Assembly (NCBI RefSeq): GCF_030817415.1
Contig: NZ_JAUSZI010000002.1
Span: 248,001 to 312,000, forward strand
Source of the DNA: Streptomyces umbrinus
GTDB lineage: Bacteria > Actinomycetota > Actinomycetes > Streptomycetales > Streptomycetaceae
Direction of reading: 5' to 3'
Length of the DNA stretch: 64,000 bases
Shown here: positions 34,385 to 45,300 of the stretch, in pieces
Numbering within the stretch: the first letter of the stretch is position 1
Layout of the letters: each line of letters starts with the position of its first letter
Made by a program: the position numbers and the translations under genes
Notes under the pieces: model-generated
What the model saw: only the letters and a program-made list of their open reading frames with translations
The model's database searches: none
What the model was told of the DNA's origin: nothing

Positions 34385-34728
34385 CAGCCCGACACCCACC
34401 TGACCCGCACCAGATTGTGCGAGAAGAGCCGGCGGAACTCGGTGAGTTTCTCGCCGAGCACCCCCCGCTCGTATGCCTGCAACGCGGCCGGTTCCGCTCC
34501 CAGCTGGTAGCCGCCTGCTCTGCCCCGGATCAGCGGCGACCGGCCGTTCTCCGCAATGATGTCGCGCGGACAGTCCGGCCCCGCCCGGGCCTGGCTCGGG
34601 GTGAGTTCGCTGGCGCGGACCAGCTGAGCGAACAGCAGGCCGGCGGGTCTGGTCTCAAAGAGGACGAACCGGATGGTGTCGCCATGCCGTCCGGCGGCTT
34701 CGCCCGTCGCAGTGAAGCGAGGCGGCGA
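34385..34728 (-). pseudogene. RacP-like DNA-binding protein remnant (tentative)
   Basis: Downstream of the hydrolase stop the minus strand stays open and reads GDTIRFVLFETRPAGLLFAQ, LVRASELTPSQARAG, PRDIIAENGRSPLIRGRAGG and AYERGVLGEKLTEFRRLFSH. This order resembles, from memory, the N-terminal winged helix of RacP-type proteins linked to Streptomyces mobile elements. There is no proper start, and the C-terminal part is replaced by the terminator and DUF427 gene. Confidence 0.4.
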
Positions 34729-35424
34729 TCAGCCGTGGATGGCGTTGAGGACTGCGGCAAGTTCTTCGGGCGCACTGATCATGGCCATATGGCCGGTGTC
34801 GAGATCGATGACGTCTGGCCGTAGCAGCGCGATGGATCGCTGCTGGAGTTCCTCGACGTAGCACTGGTCACGCGTGAGGTGCACGTACGTCCGGGGGATC
34901 TCGCGGCCGTACCCGCTCAAGTTCACAGCTTCGCTCAGCAGGGCGGCCGAGTCGTCGGCCAGCCGGTTCAGGGTGGACGCAGCGGTCGCCTCGTCCATGT
35001 CGTTGCACAGCATTGCGGCCGCGCCCTCGCGAGTTTGGTGGTAGACGCCGTCGGCGATGGACTGCTCCACCAGCCCCCGCACCCCCGGATCGATCTGGTC
35101 AAGCACCCGGGAACCGTCCGCCGGCACCACGGCCGACACGAGGACGACGTGGCGGATCCGGTGAGGTATGAGGTCCAGGACACGCGGGACCGTGACGCCC
35201 GCGAAGGAGTGACCGACCAGAACCACGTCGCGCAGATCCTTCGCTTCGACGTCCTCGCGCACCGCATCGGCGCAGTCCGCGAGAGTGACCGTGCCCAGGT
35301 CGACTTCAGTTCTGGTCCCGCGCCCCGGAAGGTCGACCGCCAGCGCTTCCGCACTTAGATGGGGGATCAGCTCGTCCCAACAGTTCGCGCCGAAGCTTGC
35401 CCCATGGATGAGAACAAACGCCAT
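34729..35424 (-). CDS. alpha/beta-fold hydrolase
   Basis: A 231-residue esterase-like enzyme. AFVLIHGASFGANCWDELIP gives the oxyanion H-G, VVLVGHSFAGVTVPRVLDLI the nucleophile elbow G-H-S-F-A-G, and DLDTGHMAMISAPEELAAVL the catalytic His; the Asp is probably in the preceding strand (RPDVIDLD region). This is the short lid-containing form related to plant-type salicylate esterases and EstC-like enzymes. The substrate is unknown. ATG at 35424 is in a good context. Confidence 0.88.
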   Translation of the reverse strand: MAFVLIHGASFGANCWDELIPHLSAEALAVDLPGRGTRTEVDLGTVTLADCADAVREDVEAKDLRDVVLVGHSFAGVTVPRVLDLIPHRIRHVVLVSAVVPADGSRVLDQIDPGVRGLVEQSIADGVYHQTREGAAAMLCNDMDEATAASTLNRLADDSAALLSEAVNLSGYGREIPRTYVHLTRDQCYVEELQQRSIALLRPDVIDLDTGHMAMISAPEELAAVLNAIHG

Positions 35425-35549
35425 TACGTGCCTCCCTCGCCAAGGATACCAACCGAACCATAATTGAATTCAGTTCTGCCGGGGAGCCTTCGGCACAGCA
35501 AGGGAGTGGAAGCCACGAAGTGGATCGGTTGGGTTGTTCACCCCTCAAG

Positions 35550-35677
35550 GGTCTCGGGGCGTTCAACGAGTCGAGGACCATGGCAAGGGCCGCGACCGCG
35601 CTGCCGGCGCCCCGGGGGATCTTGGTACGTAGCCGGACGGTGGCGAAGGTGGACTCGACCGGATTCGTACCAGGTGT
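35550..35677 (-). pseudogene. IS256/mutator-family transposase C-terminal remnant
   Basis: The minus strand reads TPGTNPVESTFATVRLRTKI then PRGAGSAVAALAMVLDSLNA, matching the T-N-P-I/V-E-S-x-F-A-T-V-R-x-R tail of IS256-type transposases. Only about 43 codons remain. Confidence 0.75.
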
Positions 35678-35794
35678 GAAATCTGTGGGCGCTGCCGTCC
35701 AGGACCTGTCCGGCTCAGGCCAACGCGCAGGCGGCTCACCGAAGTGGTCGACTGGCCGAACGACTCCGTACCTCTTCGCAAGGGAAAGTCAGCT

Positions 35795-36091
35795 ATGGCC
35801 ATCGTCGTGGTTCTCGATATGCCGGGCATGACCCAGGCAAAGTACGAGCAGAGCGCGGAGAAGGTCGCCGGCCGGCCCGGCCCGGTCAAGAGCCCCGCCG
35901 ACTGGCCGGTGTCCGGACTCATCTCGCACACTGCCGCGCCCACCAGCAACGGCTGGCTCGTCGTGGACGTCTGGGAGTCCGAGGAGGCATTCCAGCAGTT
36001 CGGCGAGACCCTCATCCCGATCCTGCGAGAACTCGGCCTCGAGGACGTGCAACCGCAGACCTACCCGGTGTTCAACGTAGTCACCCGCTGA
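35795..36091 (+). CDS. small ABM/EthD-like ferredoxin-fold protein
   Basis: A 98-residue protein; ATG at 35795 follows AAGGGAAAG. The N-terminal strand MAIVVVLDMPGMTQAKYEQS, the middle SHTAAPTSNGWLVVDVWESE and helix EAFQQFGETLIPILRELGL match dimeric alpha-beta barrel proteins of the antibiotic-biosynthesis-monooxygenase type, in which W-x-V-x-x-V/W-E-S-x-E-x-F is common. No catalytic residue can be assigned. Confidence 0.75.
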   Translation: MAIVVVLDMPGMTQAKYEQSAEKVAGRPGPVKSPADWPVSGLISHTAAPTSNGWLVVDVWESEEAFQQFGETLIPILRELGLEDVQPQTYPVFNVVTR

Positions 36092-36172
36092 AGGCCGTCC
36101 CGTAGCTCCTCCGCCAACATCCGGATCCACACCGGGAAATGGGCATCAAACTCCCCCTGCTATGGTGCGCCG

Positions 36173-36607
36173 ATGTCATCGATCAAGAAGTTCCAAGTCA
36201 CCTTCGACTGTGCAGAACCAGAGCGCGTCGCTCGTTTCTGGTGCGAGGTGTTGGGGTACGTCGCACCGACGCCACCGGAGGGGTTTGCCACTTGGGACGA
36301 TTTCAACGGCTCCCTGCCTCCCGAGGACAGGGATTCATGGTTCGCCTGCAGTGATCCCTCGGGTGAGGGCCCGCGACTCTTCTTTCAGCGCGTTCCCGAA
36401 GGCAAGGTCGTCAAGAATCGGGTGCATCTTGACGTGCGGGCCGGCACCGGACTCGTGGGTGAAGAGCGCCTGGCCACGCTTCAGGCCGAATGCGCACGAC
36501 TGATCGCGCTCGGCGCGGTGCACGTGCTCACACAGCTTGCCGATGACGAAAACGAGTCCTGCATCACGATGCAGGACATCGAGGGCAACGAGTTCTGTCT
36601 CGACTGA
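36173..36607 (+). CDS. VOC family (glyoxalase-like) protein
   Basis: A 144-residue vicinal-oxygen-chelate protein. The first beta-alpha-beta unit starts FQVTFDCAEPERVARFWCEV then LGY; the second half shows NRVHLDVRAG (metal-ligand His) and ends MQDIEGNEFCLD (D-x-x-G-N-E-F-C, second ligand). This is the small glyoxalase-like domain common in Streptomyces; the substrate is unknown. ATG at 36173. Confidence 0.88.
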   Translation: MSSIKKFQVTFDCAEPERVARFWCEVLGYVAPTPPEGFATWDDFNGSLPPEDRDSWFACSDPSGEGPRLFFQRVPEGKVVKNRVHLDVRAGTGLVGEERLATLQAECARLIALGAVHVLTQLADDENESCITMQDIEGNEFCLD

Positions 36608-36793
36608 GCGTCCCCCGACACGGCGGGACGATCAGGCCGATGCCCCGGTAGCCCCCGTCCGCGATGACAGTGCGATCCGGGTGTGGCAGGCGCACCTCCA
36701 CGCATCCATCGTGTGCTCATTTTCGTCCAAGCGCCCTCGACCTTTGTCCATGGATGAGCCCGCCTCCAGGGGTGAGGGTGGAGCCATGAGTGA

Positions 36794-38032
36794 ATGGCGT
36801 ACAGGAGCGTGATCGAGCGGCAGCGGATGCCGAGTGGGCTTGTGGCGCTGGCGCTCGGTGGGTTCGGCATTGGGCTGACCGAGTTTCTGATCGCAGGGCT
36901 GCTGCCGCAGGTGGCGTCGAGTTTCGCGGTGTCCGAGGCGGCGGTGGGGTGGCTGATCTCCGGGTACGCGTTGAGCGTGGCGATCGGTGCGATCGCGCTG
37001 ACCGCCGCGACGGCGCGGCTACCCCGCAAGGCGGTTCTGGTCGGCCTGGTGGCGTTGTTCGTCGTCGGCAACCTGTTGTCCGCGCTCGCACCGAGCTATC
37101 CGGTGATGTTGCTCGGGCGGATCGTCGCGGCGTTGTGCCACGGGTCGTTCTTCGGTATCGGCTCGCTGGTCGCTCGCAGTCTGGTCGCGCCGGAGAAGAA
37201 GTCCCGCGCGGTGGCGGTCATGTTCGGGGGGCTGACGCTCGCGAACGTGCTGGGTGTGCCGTTCGGCGCGCTGGTGGGTGAACGCTGGGGCTGGAGAGCG
37301 GCCTTCTGGGCGGTCACCGCGATCGGCGTGCTCGCGCTGGCGGGAATCGCCGCCCTTGTCCCCGACGGGGCGGGAGAGACGCCGCCAACGACAGTAATGG
37401 GCCGCTCCGACTCGACACCTGCCGACGGCTTGCGCGCGCAGTTCCGCGCGTTCCGCTCCTGGCAGGTCTGGCTGACCCTGACCGCCACCGCGCTCAGCTA
37501 CGGCGGGATGTTCGGTGCGTTCAGCTACATCGCCTACACGTTCACCGAAGTCGGCGGCTTCTCCTCCTCGGATGTCGCCTGGCTGTTGATGGTGTACGGC
37601 GTCGGTCTGGTCGTCGGAAACCTGGTCGGCGGGCGAGCGGCCGACCGCGACCGTGACCGAGCCCTGGTCCTTGCCCTGCTCGGGCTGGCCGTCACCCTGA
37701 CCGTGTTCGGTCTGCTGGCCGGCAGCGCCACCGCGTCGGTGATACTCGTGTTCCTGATGGGGCTGTTCGGATTCGCCAGCGTGCCCGGCATGATCACTCG
37801 CGTCACCGACTTCGCCCACGGGGCGGCGCTGGCCGCCAGTGCCAATGTGTCCGCGTCCAACATCGGCAACGCGCTCGGCGCCTGGCTCGGAGGCCTGGCC
37901 ATCACCGCGGGTCTCGGATACACCGCGCCGCTCTACGTCGGCGCCGGCATCGTACTGATCTCCGTCGTCGTCATGGCCGTTGCCGCACGCCAAGCCGAGT
38001 CACCCGCGCGGCAGACTGAGCACTACGCATGA
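36794..38032 (+). CDS. MFS transporter, DHA1 (AraJ/NepI-like) family
   Basis: A 412-residue membrane protein with 12 predicted helices. LALGGFGIGLTEFLIAGLLP and VSEAAVGWLISGYALSVAIG mark helices 1-2, the loop ATARLPRKAVLVGL is motif A, and SFFGIGSLVARSLVAPEKKS leads into motif C-like GGLTLANVLGVPFGALVGER. These are typical of the Bcr/CflA/AraJ-type drug or sugar efflux group. ATG at 36794 lies 10 bases after GGAG. It is the transporter nearest the NRPS (about 1 kb from mbtH) but is separated from it by IS remnants and read in the opposite direction. Confidence 0.88.
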   Translation: MAYRSVIERQRMPSGLVALALGGFGIGLTEFLIAGLLPQVASSFAVSEAAVGWLISGYALSVAIGAIALTAATARLPRKAVLVGLVALFVVGNLLSALAPSYPVMLLGRIVAALCHGSFFGIGSLVARSLVAPEKKSRAVAVMFGGLTLANVLGVPFGALVGERWGWRAAFWAVTAIGVLALAGIAALVPDGAGETPPTTVMGRSDSTPADGLRAQFRAFRSWQVWLTLTATALSYGGMFGAFSYIAYTFTEVGGFSSSDVAWLLMVYGVGLVVGNLVGGRAADRDRDRALVLALLGLAVTLTVFGLLAGSATASVILVFLMGLFGFASVPGMITRVTDFAHGAALAASANVSASNIGNALGAWLGGLAITAGLGYTAPLYVGAGIVLISVVVMAVAARQAESPARQTEHYA

Positions 38033-38149
38033 ATCGATGTCGGTGAGAAGAGCGCCTGTGGGTTGACTGGCCGTTCTCTACCCGCTCGTGTGGTCGGTGA
38101 GGGTTCGGGTGAGTTGTTCGGTGTGGAGGCATGCAAGAAGGGCCTCTGG
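38033..38149. other. spacer between the MFS gene and the IS remnant
   Basis: Contains no gene. Probably the left end of the degraded IS5-type element that follows; its inverted repeat cannot be identified with certainty. Confidence 0.35.
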
Positions 38150-38690
38150 TAGCTCACGGATGTCGAGTCCAGCGAGAGGCAGAGGGAACTGCTGCCGGTT
38201 CCGGCCTGGTTGGCGGGCCGCGGCGGGCGTCCGGAGGGCTACTGCTACCGGCAGATGATTGACGCGGTGCGCTACCTCGTCGACAACGGCATCAAATGGC
38301 GGGCGATGCCTGCGGACTTCCCGCCCTGGCCGCGGGTCTACGCCTTCTTCGCCCGTTGGCGGGACACGGGGCTGGTGACCGAGCTGCACGAACGGTTACG
38401 GGAAGCAGTCCGCCGGTCACAGGGCCGTGCACCGGAGCCGAGTGCGGCCGTGGTTGACTCCCAGTCGGTCAAGGCGGACGCCACGGTCGCCCTCGGCTCA
38501 CGCGGGTTCGACGCGGGCAAGAAGATCAACGGTCGCCAGCGGCACCTGCTCACCGACACGCTCGGACTCCTGCTGAGCGTGCTGGTCACACCGGCGTCCA
38601 CCACCGACCGGGACGGCGCCCGGACGCTTCTGCCGACGGCAACCGGCCGCTTCAGGCGGCTGGTACGGGAGTGGGCCGACGGCCGCTACA
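38150..38690 (+). pseudogene. IS5-family transposase remnant, 5' part
   Basis: Starts near LTDVESSERQRELLPVPAWL (the LT.AEW..L..LLPVP region, already degraded), then GGRPEGYCYRQMIDAVRYLV, WRAMPADFPPWPRVYAFFAR, VVDSQSVKADATVALGSRGF and DAGKKINGRQRHLLTDTLGL, where the first Asp of the DDE triad and the K-x-x-G-R-K/Q-R-H block are still visible. A stretch is missing near 38640, and the frame ends where an ISL3-type fragment begins at about 38690. Confidence 0.8.
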
Positions 38691-38691
38691 C

Positions 38692-38925
38692 CGGTCCCTC
38701 AACTCGCCCGCGTCACCGACCGCTGGTGGCCCGAGATCGAAGCCTTCCTCCACACCCGCATCAACAACGCCAAAAGCGAAGGGATCAAACGCGTGATCAA
38801 GTTCGTCGGCCGCGCCGCCTATGGCTTCCGCAACCCGACCAACCAACGCCCCGAGCACGCTGCGTCACCACCCGCCGAGCCCCGGACACCTCCGCACCGC
38901 ATAACTTCGAAGACCCCGTCTACTG
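38692..38925 (+). pseudogene. ISL3-family transposase C-terminal remnant
   Basis: In a different frame from the preceding fragment the plus strand reads LARVTDRWWPEIEAFLHTRI then NNAKSEGIKRVIKFVGRAAY and GFRNPTNQR. The N-A-x-S-E-G-x-N/K-R-V-I-K and GFRNPTNQR phrases are typical of the ends of ISL3 (IS204/IS1165-type) transposases. Fusion to an IS5 piece shows at least two layers of insertion and deletion. Confidence 0.8.
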
Positions 38926-39008
38926 ACCCGATCGACCTCATCGGGCCTCTGACCTCCATAAATGCCCATGCTGGATCTTGGACTTGGGAACATGGCACGC
39001 AGCATGGA

Positions 39009-39047
39009 GACGCTCCCGATGAAGCGGCGGGGACGAGACGGAGCGTC
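39009..39047 (-). terminator. possible hairpin after mbtH
   Basis: GACGCTCC (39009-39016) and GGAGCGTC (39040-39047) form an 8-bp stem around 23 bases, beginning 26 bp after the mbtH stop. Weak, but correctly placed to end the NRPS-mbtH transcript. Confidence 0.35.
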
Positions 39048-39072
39048 AGCCGCCGCCCGTCCCCGACCCCGC

Positions 39073-39285
39073 TCAGCCGCCGTTCATGGCGTCTATCAAG
39101 CTCTGGGGGCGCATGTCGGTCCAGGTCTGCTCGATGAAGTCAAGGCATGCCTGACGGGCTGCCTCTCCGAAGACCGACTCCCACCCGTCCGGCACGTCGA
39201 CGAATGTGGGCCAAAGCGAGAACTGACCCTCCTCGTTCTTCAGAACAAGGTAGTTGGCGTCCTGGTCCTCAAAAGGGTTCGTCAT
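39073..39285 (-). CDS. MbtH family NRPS chaperone
   Basis: A 70-residue protein with all the MbtH marks: NPFEDQDANYLVLKNEEGQF, then SLWPTFVDVPDGWESVFGEA and IEQTWTDMRPQSLIDAMN, including the three conserved Trp, N-x-E-G-Q-x-S-L-W-P and W-T-D-M-R-P. Such proteins bind the N-terminal subdomain of adenylation domains and are needed for their folding or activity. It lies 83 bp after the NRPS stop on the same strand and is surely the partner of that enzyme. ATG at 39285 gives better spacing to AGGA than the ATG one codon earlier (39288). Confidence 0.93.
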   Translation of the reverse strand: MTNPFEDQDANYLVLKNEEGQFSLWPTFVDVPDGWESVFGEAARQACLDFIEQTWTDMRPQSLIDAMNGG

Positions 39286-39368
39286 CATTCAGTCCTATCT
39301 GTCACTCGCGGGTAGACATGTCAGGGTGGCCAACCGCGGCCAATGGGTTACACCAGCTCAGTCGACGA

Positions 39369-42300
39369 CTATCCGTCCTTCGCCGTGGACAGCCAACCCA
39401 CAATTGCGCCCCAAAGCAGAGAGAGCATGGAGGGATTGGCCATATCGTCGTGAGAACAAGGCAACCGTGACTCGCTTATGTGACCGGAAGTATAGGGTTG
39501 CCACATGGCACGACCCCAACCATCCTCCAGCTCGTCCGACGAAATGAAGAGGAGATCGCCATGAAACCTGCGAGGATAATGCTTCACATAGATACGGGTA
39601 TTGTTCGCAATGATCCTCGCCCTTACTTCAGCCTCCTCTTCTGAGATCTCGCTGCGGAAGTAGTCCGGAAGTCCGGCGAGATCACGAAGAGAAGGTGCCT
39701 CGTCTATTATTTCCGATGCGTCCACATGGTCGCCGCGACCGTTGCCATCACGTTCTTGAATCGCTTGACGGACAAGGTCTTCAGATTCCCGGCCGGTCTC
39801 GTCCGCGTTGAGCTTCTCGAGTGGAGCCGGCGCATAGCCTCCCATGATGATGAGTGCCACTTGCTGGCCGTCTTCCTGCAGTTGCACAGCCATCTCCTGC
39901 GCCACACGGCCTCCCATCGACCATCCCAGCAGACGGTACGGACCGGACGGCTGCACGGTGCGCAATTCTTTGACGTATTCCTCTGCCATTTCTCGGATGG
40001 ATCCCGGCAACTCACCCGCGCCGTCGACATCCCGCGCCTGCAAGCCGTACAACGGAATACCAGCAGGTATGAATCCGGCCAGAGGTGCGAAGCACCAACT
40101 GAGCCCGGATCGCGGATGAATACAGAAGAGGGGCGGCCGGCCCCCGTGCGTCCTGATGGGAAGGAGCATACGAAGCGAGTCATTCGTCGCGGGAAGGCTG
40201 AGCCGGTGTGCGAGTCCTGCGACGCTGGGTGTTTCCATCAGCATGTGGAGGGAGACATCGACATCCATGATCGAACGAATCCTACTCACCAGCTTGACCG
40301 CCAGAAGTGAATGCCCTCCGCGTTCGAAGAAGTTGTCCTCGACGCCGATGTGAGGCACATTCAGTTCTTCGGCGAAAATTCTGCACAGGATTTCCTCTTG
40401 GACCGATGAGGGTTCCCGGCTCGGCGTGGACCAAGTATGGTCCGGCGCCGAGAGTTGCCGTCGATCCAGCTTCCCGTTCGCCGTCAGCGGCAGACTCTCC
40501 AGGACCACCCACGCGGACGGCACCATGTAGTCAGGCAGCATCGCGCCGAGATGGGCGCGCAGCGCAGCCAGGTCAACCCGGGCGGTGTCGCCGTCACCGC
40601 TGGTGTGGCCACCGTCGGGTACGACATAGCCGACCAGGCGTTTGTCCCCGGGGCGGTCCTCACGCACCATCACCGCTGCCTGGGCCACGGACGGATGCGC
40701 GCTCAGCGCGGCCTCGACCTCACCCAGCTCGATCCGGAAACCCCGGACCTTCACCTGCTGATCCGTACGGCCCAGGTACTCCAGTTGTCCCTCAGCGTTC
40801 CAGCGGGCCAGGTCGCCGGTGCGGTACATCCGCTCACCCGGGGTGAAGGGGCTCGCAACGAACCGCTGCGCGGTCAGTCCCGGCCTGGCGTGGTAGCCGC
40901 GGGCCAGTTGGGCGCCGGAGACGTACAGCTCACCCGCGACACCCACCGGCGTCGGCCGCAGCACCGGGTCCAGGACGTAGACCCGGGTGTTCCACACCGG
41001 ACGGCCGATCGGCGCGGTGCCCCCGGGCCATGCCGCCCGGTCCGCCGGCAGGGTGTGGGCGGTGACCACGTGTGTCTCGGTCGGACCGTAGTGGTTGTGC
41101 AGCACCGTCCCGACCGCCCCGCAAAGGTCACGGACCCGATCACTGAGCGCAAGGGCCTCGCCGGCCTGGGAAACATGACGCAGCCGTGGCAGCTCCGTGC
41201 CGTGCTGCGCCACAGCCTCACCGAGCGCGTCCACCATCAGGTTGGGGGCGTACAGCTCGGTGGCCTTTTGCTCCCTCAGCCATGCGACGAACTCTTCAGG
41301 GTCACGCCTGATCTCTTCGTCCGGTACCACAAGGGTCTTGCCGTCCAAGAGGGCCGAGAGTATTTCCTGGGCCGAGACATCGAAGCTGATCGCGGTGAAC
41401 TGAGCGACCCGCGAGTCGGCCTCGGCGGGGATGACGGAAGCGTGCCAGGACAACAGATTGACCAGCGCGCCACAGGACATCACCACACCCTTGGGACGCC
41501 CGGTCGAGCCGGAGGTGTAGATCAGGTACGCGGGGTGCTGCGGCCGCAGCGGACGGGTCCGCTCCGTATCGCCGGGAACGTCGGCCGGCAGTGCGCCGAG
41601 TTCGGCGACGACCGCAGGGTCGTCCAGCAGCAGCGCTGGGCCGGTGGTTGTGCGCCCGGCGACCTCTGTGATGGTCAGCGTGAGCGAGGGGACGGCGTCG
41701 GCCAACATGAAGGCGATCCGCTCGGCCGGGTACTCCGGATCGATCGGCAGGTAACCGGCGCCCGACTTCAGTACCGCCAGCAGACCGACGATCAGGTCCA
41801 CCGAGCGAGGCAGGGCCAGCCCGACGATACGCTCGGGACCGATACCGCGACGGATCAGCAACCGGGCAAGCCGGTTCGCGCGCTCGTCGAGTTCCGCAAA
41901 GGTCACCTCGGCGCCATCGACAACCACCGCGACCGCATCAGGATGCTTCGCGACCCGGCCTTGGAACAGTTCCGGCAGAGTCGCCCCAGGCACCTCCTGG
42001 ACAGTGTCGTTCCACTCCGCCACAAGCCGGTGCCGCTCCTCCTCCGACAGCGTTTCCACAACACTGACCCGCTGGTGCGGTTCCCTGGTGACGGTGTCCA
42101 GGACACGGACGAACCGTTCGGCCAGTGTCTCCACTGTTTCGGCATCGAACAGGTCGAGGGCGTAATCGATACCGCCGTACAGACCGGCCGGGCGATTACC
42201 TGTCCCAGTACCCGCACCCGCACCCGCACCCGCACCCGCACCCGCACCCGCACCCAGGTTGGCGTTGGTGTGGAAGGTTTCACTCAGGGTGAAGAAGAGG

Positions 42301-45300
42301 TCGAATTTTGCTGCCGGTTCGCCGGCGGGCAGGGGTTCGGTGTGGATGCCGGGCAGGTCGAGGACGGCCGGTGCGTTGTTCTGCAGGGCGAGCATGACCT
42401 GGAAGAGCGGGTGGCGGGCCATCGAGCGGGTCGGGGCAAGGTCTTCGACCAGCCGCTCGAAGGGCACGTCCTGGTGCGCGAACGCACCCAGTCCGTTCTC
42501 CCGCACCTGCTCCAGCAGGCTCGCGAACGTGGGGTCACCGGACAGATCGGTACGCATCACCAGAGTGTTGACGAAGAACCCCACCAGGTCATCCAGCGCC
42601 TCGTCGGTCCGCCCGGCGACCGGGGTGCCGACCGGAATGTCGTCTCCGGCCCCGAGCCGGTGCAGCAGGACGGCCAGTGCCGCCTGCACCACCATGAACA
42701 CCGTCACACCCTGGACGCGGGCCAGCTCGGCCACCCGGGCATGCACCCCGGCAGGCACACGCACCTCCACCCGGCCACCACGGTACGAGGCCACCGCCGG
42801 CCGCGGCCGGTCGAACGGCAGCACCAACTCCTGCGGCACCCCCGCCAAAGCCTTTCGCCAGTAACCCAGCTGCTCGCTCAGCACACTGCCCGGATCGGCC
42901 TCCTCACCGAGCAACTCCCGCTGCCACAACGAGTAGTCCGCATACTGCACCGCCAACGACTCCCAACCAGGCACCCGCCCGTCGGTACGAGCCGTATAGG
43001 CAGCTGACACATCCCCCGCCAGCGGCCCCATCGACCACCCGTCACCGGCAATGTGGTGCACCACCAGCACCAGCACGCACTCACCCGGCCCCACCCGCAG
43101 CAGCCACGCCCGCAAGGGAAACTCAGCGCTCAGGTCGAACCTGTGACCTGCCAGCCCGGCAACCGTCTCCGTCAGACCCTCCCGTCCCACCTCGACCACC
43201 GGCAGATCAAAAGAGACAGGCGGGGCAAGGATCTGCTGATACGGCCTGCCCTCATCAGCGGCGAAGACCGTCCGCAACACCTCGTGCCGGCCGACCACAT
43301 CACCCAGCGCCATCCGCAACGCCTCGATGTCCAGGTCACCGGTCAACCGTAGAGCGACAGGAATGTTGTAGGTCGCCGACGGACCCTCCAACTCGCCCAG
43401 GAACCACAACCGTTGCTGCGCAAACGAGACCGGTAGCGCCTTGGGCCGTGGCATCGCCACCAGCGCGGGGCGTGTCGCACCCGAATCCGTCAGCCGCTGC
43501 GCGAGTCCGGCCACGGTCGGGGCCTCGAACAGCGCCCGCATCGCGACTTCCGCCCCCAGAGCCGTCCGGATCCTGTTGGTCAGCTGCACCGCGAGCAGTG
43601 AGTGGCCGCCCAGTTCGAAGAAGTTGTCGTCCACGCCGACCTGAGGCAGGCCCAGCACCTCGGCGAACAGCGAGCACAGAAGCTCCTCCTGCACTGTGGC
43701 CGGCCCCCGGCCATAGTCGGCCGCCACGTAGTCCGGAGCTGGCAGGGCCCTACGGTCCAGCTTGCCGTTCACCGTCAACGGCAGCACATCCAGGATCACC
43801 AGCGCGGACGGCACCATGTACTCCGGCAGCACACCCTGCAGATGCCCACGTACGGCAGCGTTGTCCACACCCTCCGGACCGCCCGCCCGAACGAGGTAGC
43901 CGACCAGACGCTTGTCACCGGGACGGTCCTCACGCACCACCACCGCTGCCTGGACCACGGACGGGTGCGCAGTCAGCGCGGCCTCGACCTCACCCAACTC
44001 GATCCGGAAACCCCGGATCTTCACCTGGTCATCCGCACGGCCCAGGAAGTCCAGGACACCGTCCGGTCGCCACTTCGCCAGGTCGCCGGTGCGGTACATC
44101 CGCTCACCCGGGGTGAAGGGGTTGGCGACGAACCGCTCCGCCGTCAGCCCAGGCCGGTCAAGGTAGCCGCGGGCCAGGCCCGCCCCGGAGACATACAGCT
44201 CACCCGCGACACCCACCGGAACCGGCCGAAGAGCCGAGTCCAGCACGTAGACGCGGGTGTTGACGATGGGCGTGCCGATGGGCGGTGTGGTGGGTTCGTC
44301 AGTGGACAGAGGGTCGGTGGTAGTGGCGCAGACGGTGGATTCCGTCGGTCCGTAGGCGTTGACGAGACGACGGCCCTCGGCCCAGCGGGCCACCAGGTTC
44401 TGGCCGAGAGCTTCGCCGGCGGTGATGAGGGTCGTAATCGACGGCAGGCTGTCCGGTTCCATGAGAGCCAGCGCGGCGGGGGGCAAGGTGGCGTGCGTGA
44501 CCGACTGTTCCGCGACCAGGCGGACGAGCGCCTGGCCCGGCAGCAGGTCGTCCGGCGCGGCCGACACGAGGCAGGCCCCGTTGCACAAGGCCATCACCAT
44601 CTCCCAGACCGCCGCGTCGAAACTCGCCGAGGCGAACTGCAACACCCGACTCCCTGCCGAGACCCCGAACTCCTCCGCCTGCACGGCAGCCAGGCTCGAC
44701 AGTCCCTGATGGGTGACGGCCACGCCCTTCGGCCGCCCGGTGGACCCGGAGGTGTAGATGACATACGCGGAGTGGGCGGGCAGCAGCGGGGTACGGCGCT
44801 CGGCATCGGTGAGGTCGGTGTCCTCGAAATCCTTGAGTGCGGCGATGGTCCGGTGGTCGTCCACGGCCAGGTGCGACACCTCTCTGCCGGTGAGGCGGGA
44901 GGCCAGGTCCGTGCTGGTGAGCACCAGGAGGGGTTGGGCGTCGGTGAGGAGGTAGGTGATCCGCTCGTCGGGGTAGTCGGGGTCGATGGGTACGTACGTG
45001 CCGCCGGCCTTGGTCACCGCGAGGAGAGCCACGATCAGGTCGATGGAACGCACCAACATGACTGCGACCAGCGACTCGGACCCCACCCCGCGGTCGATCA
45101 GCAGCCGGGCGAGGCGGTTGGCGCGGGCGTTCAGTTCCGTATAACTCAGGTCCACGTCCTCGAAGACGAGGGCGGTCGCGTCGGGGGTGCGGGCGGCCTG
45201 GGCCTGGAACAGTTCCGGCAGCGTCGCAGCGGGCAGCTCCCGGGCGGTGTCGTTCCACTCGACCAGGACTCGGTGTCGCTCCGCGGGGTCGAGGACGTCC

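Noticed and set aside
36794..38032. MFS gene as the dedicated exporter of the NRPS product
   Set aside because: It is read in the opposite direction, separated from mbtH by about 1 kb of IS debris, and belongs to a broad family. The link is possible but unsupported.
42211..42255. Tandem hexanucleotide repeat considered as a CRISPR-like or regulatory array
   Set aside because: There are no spacers, the unit is 6 bp, and it lies in frame inside the NRPS gene, so it is a coding microsatellite.
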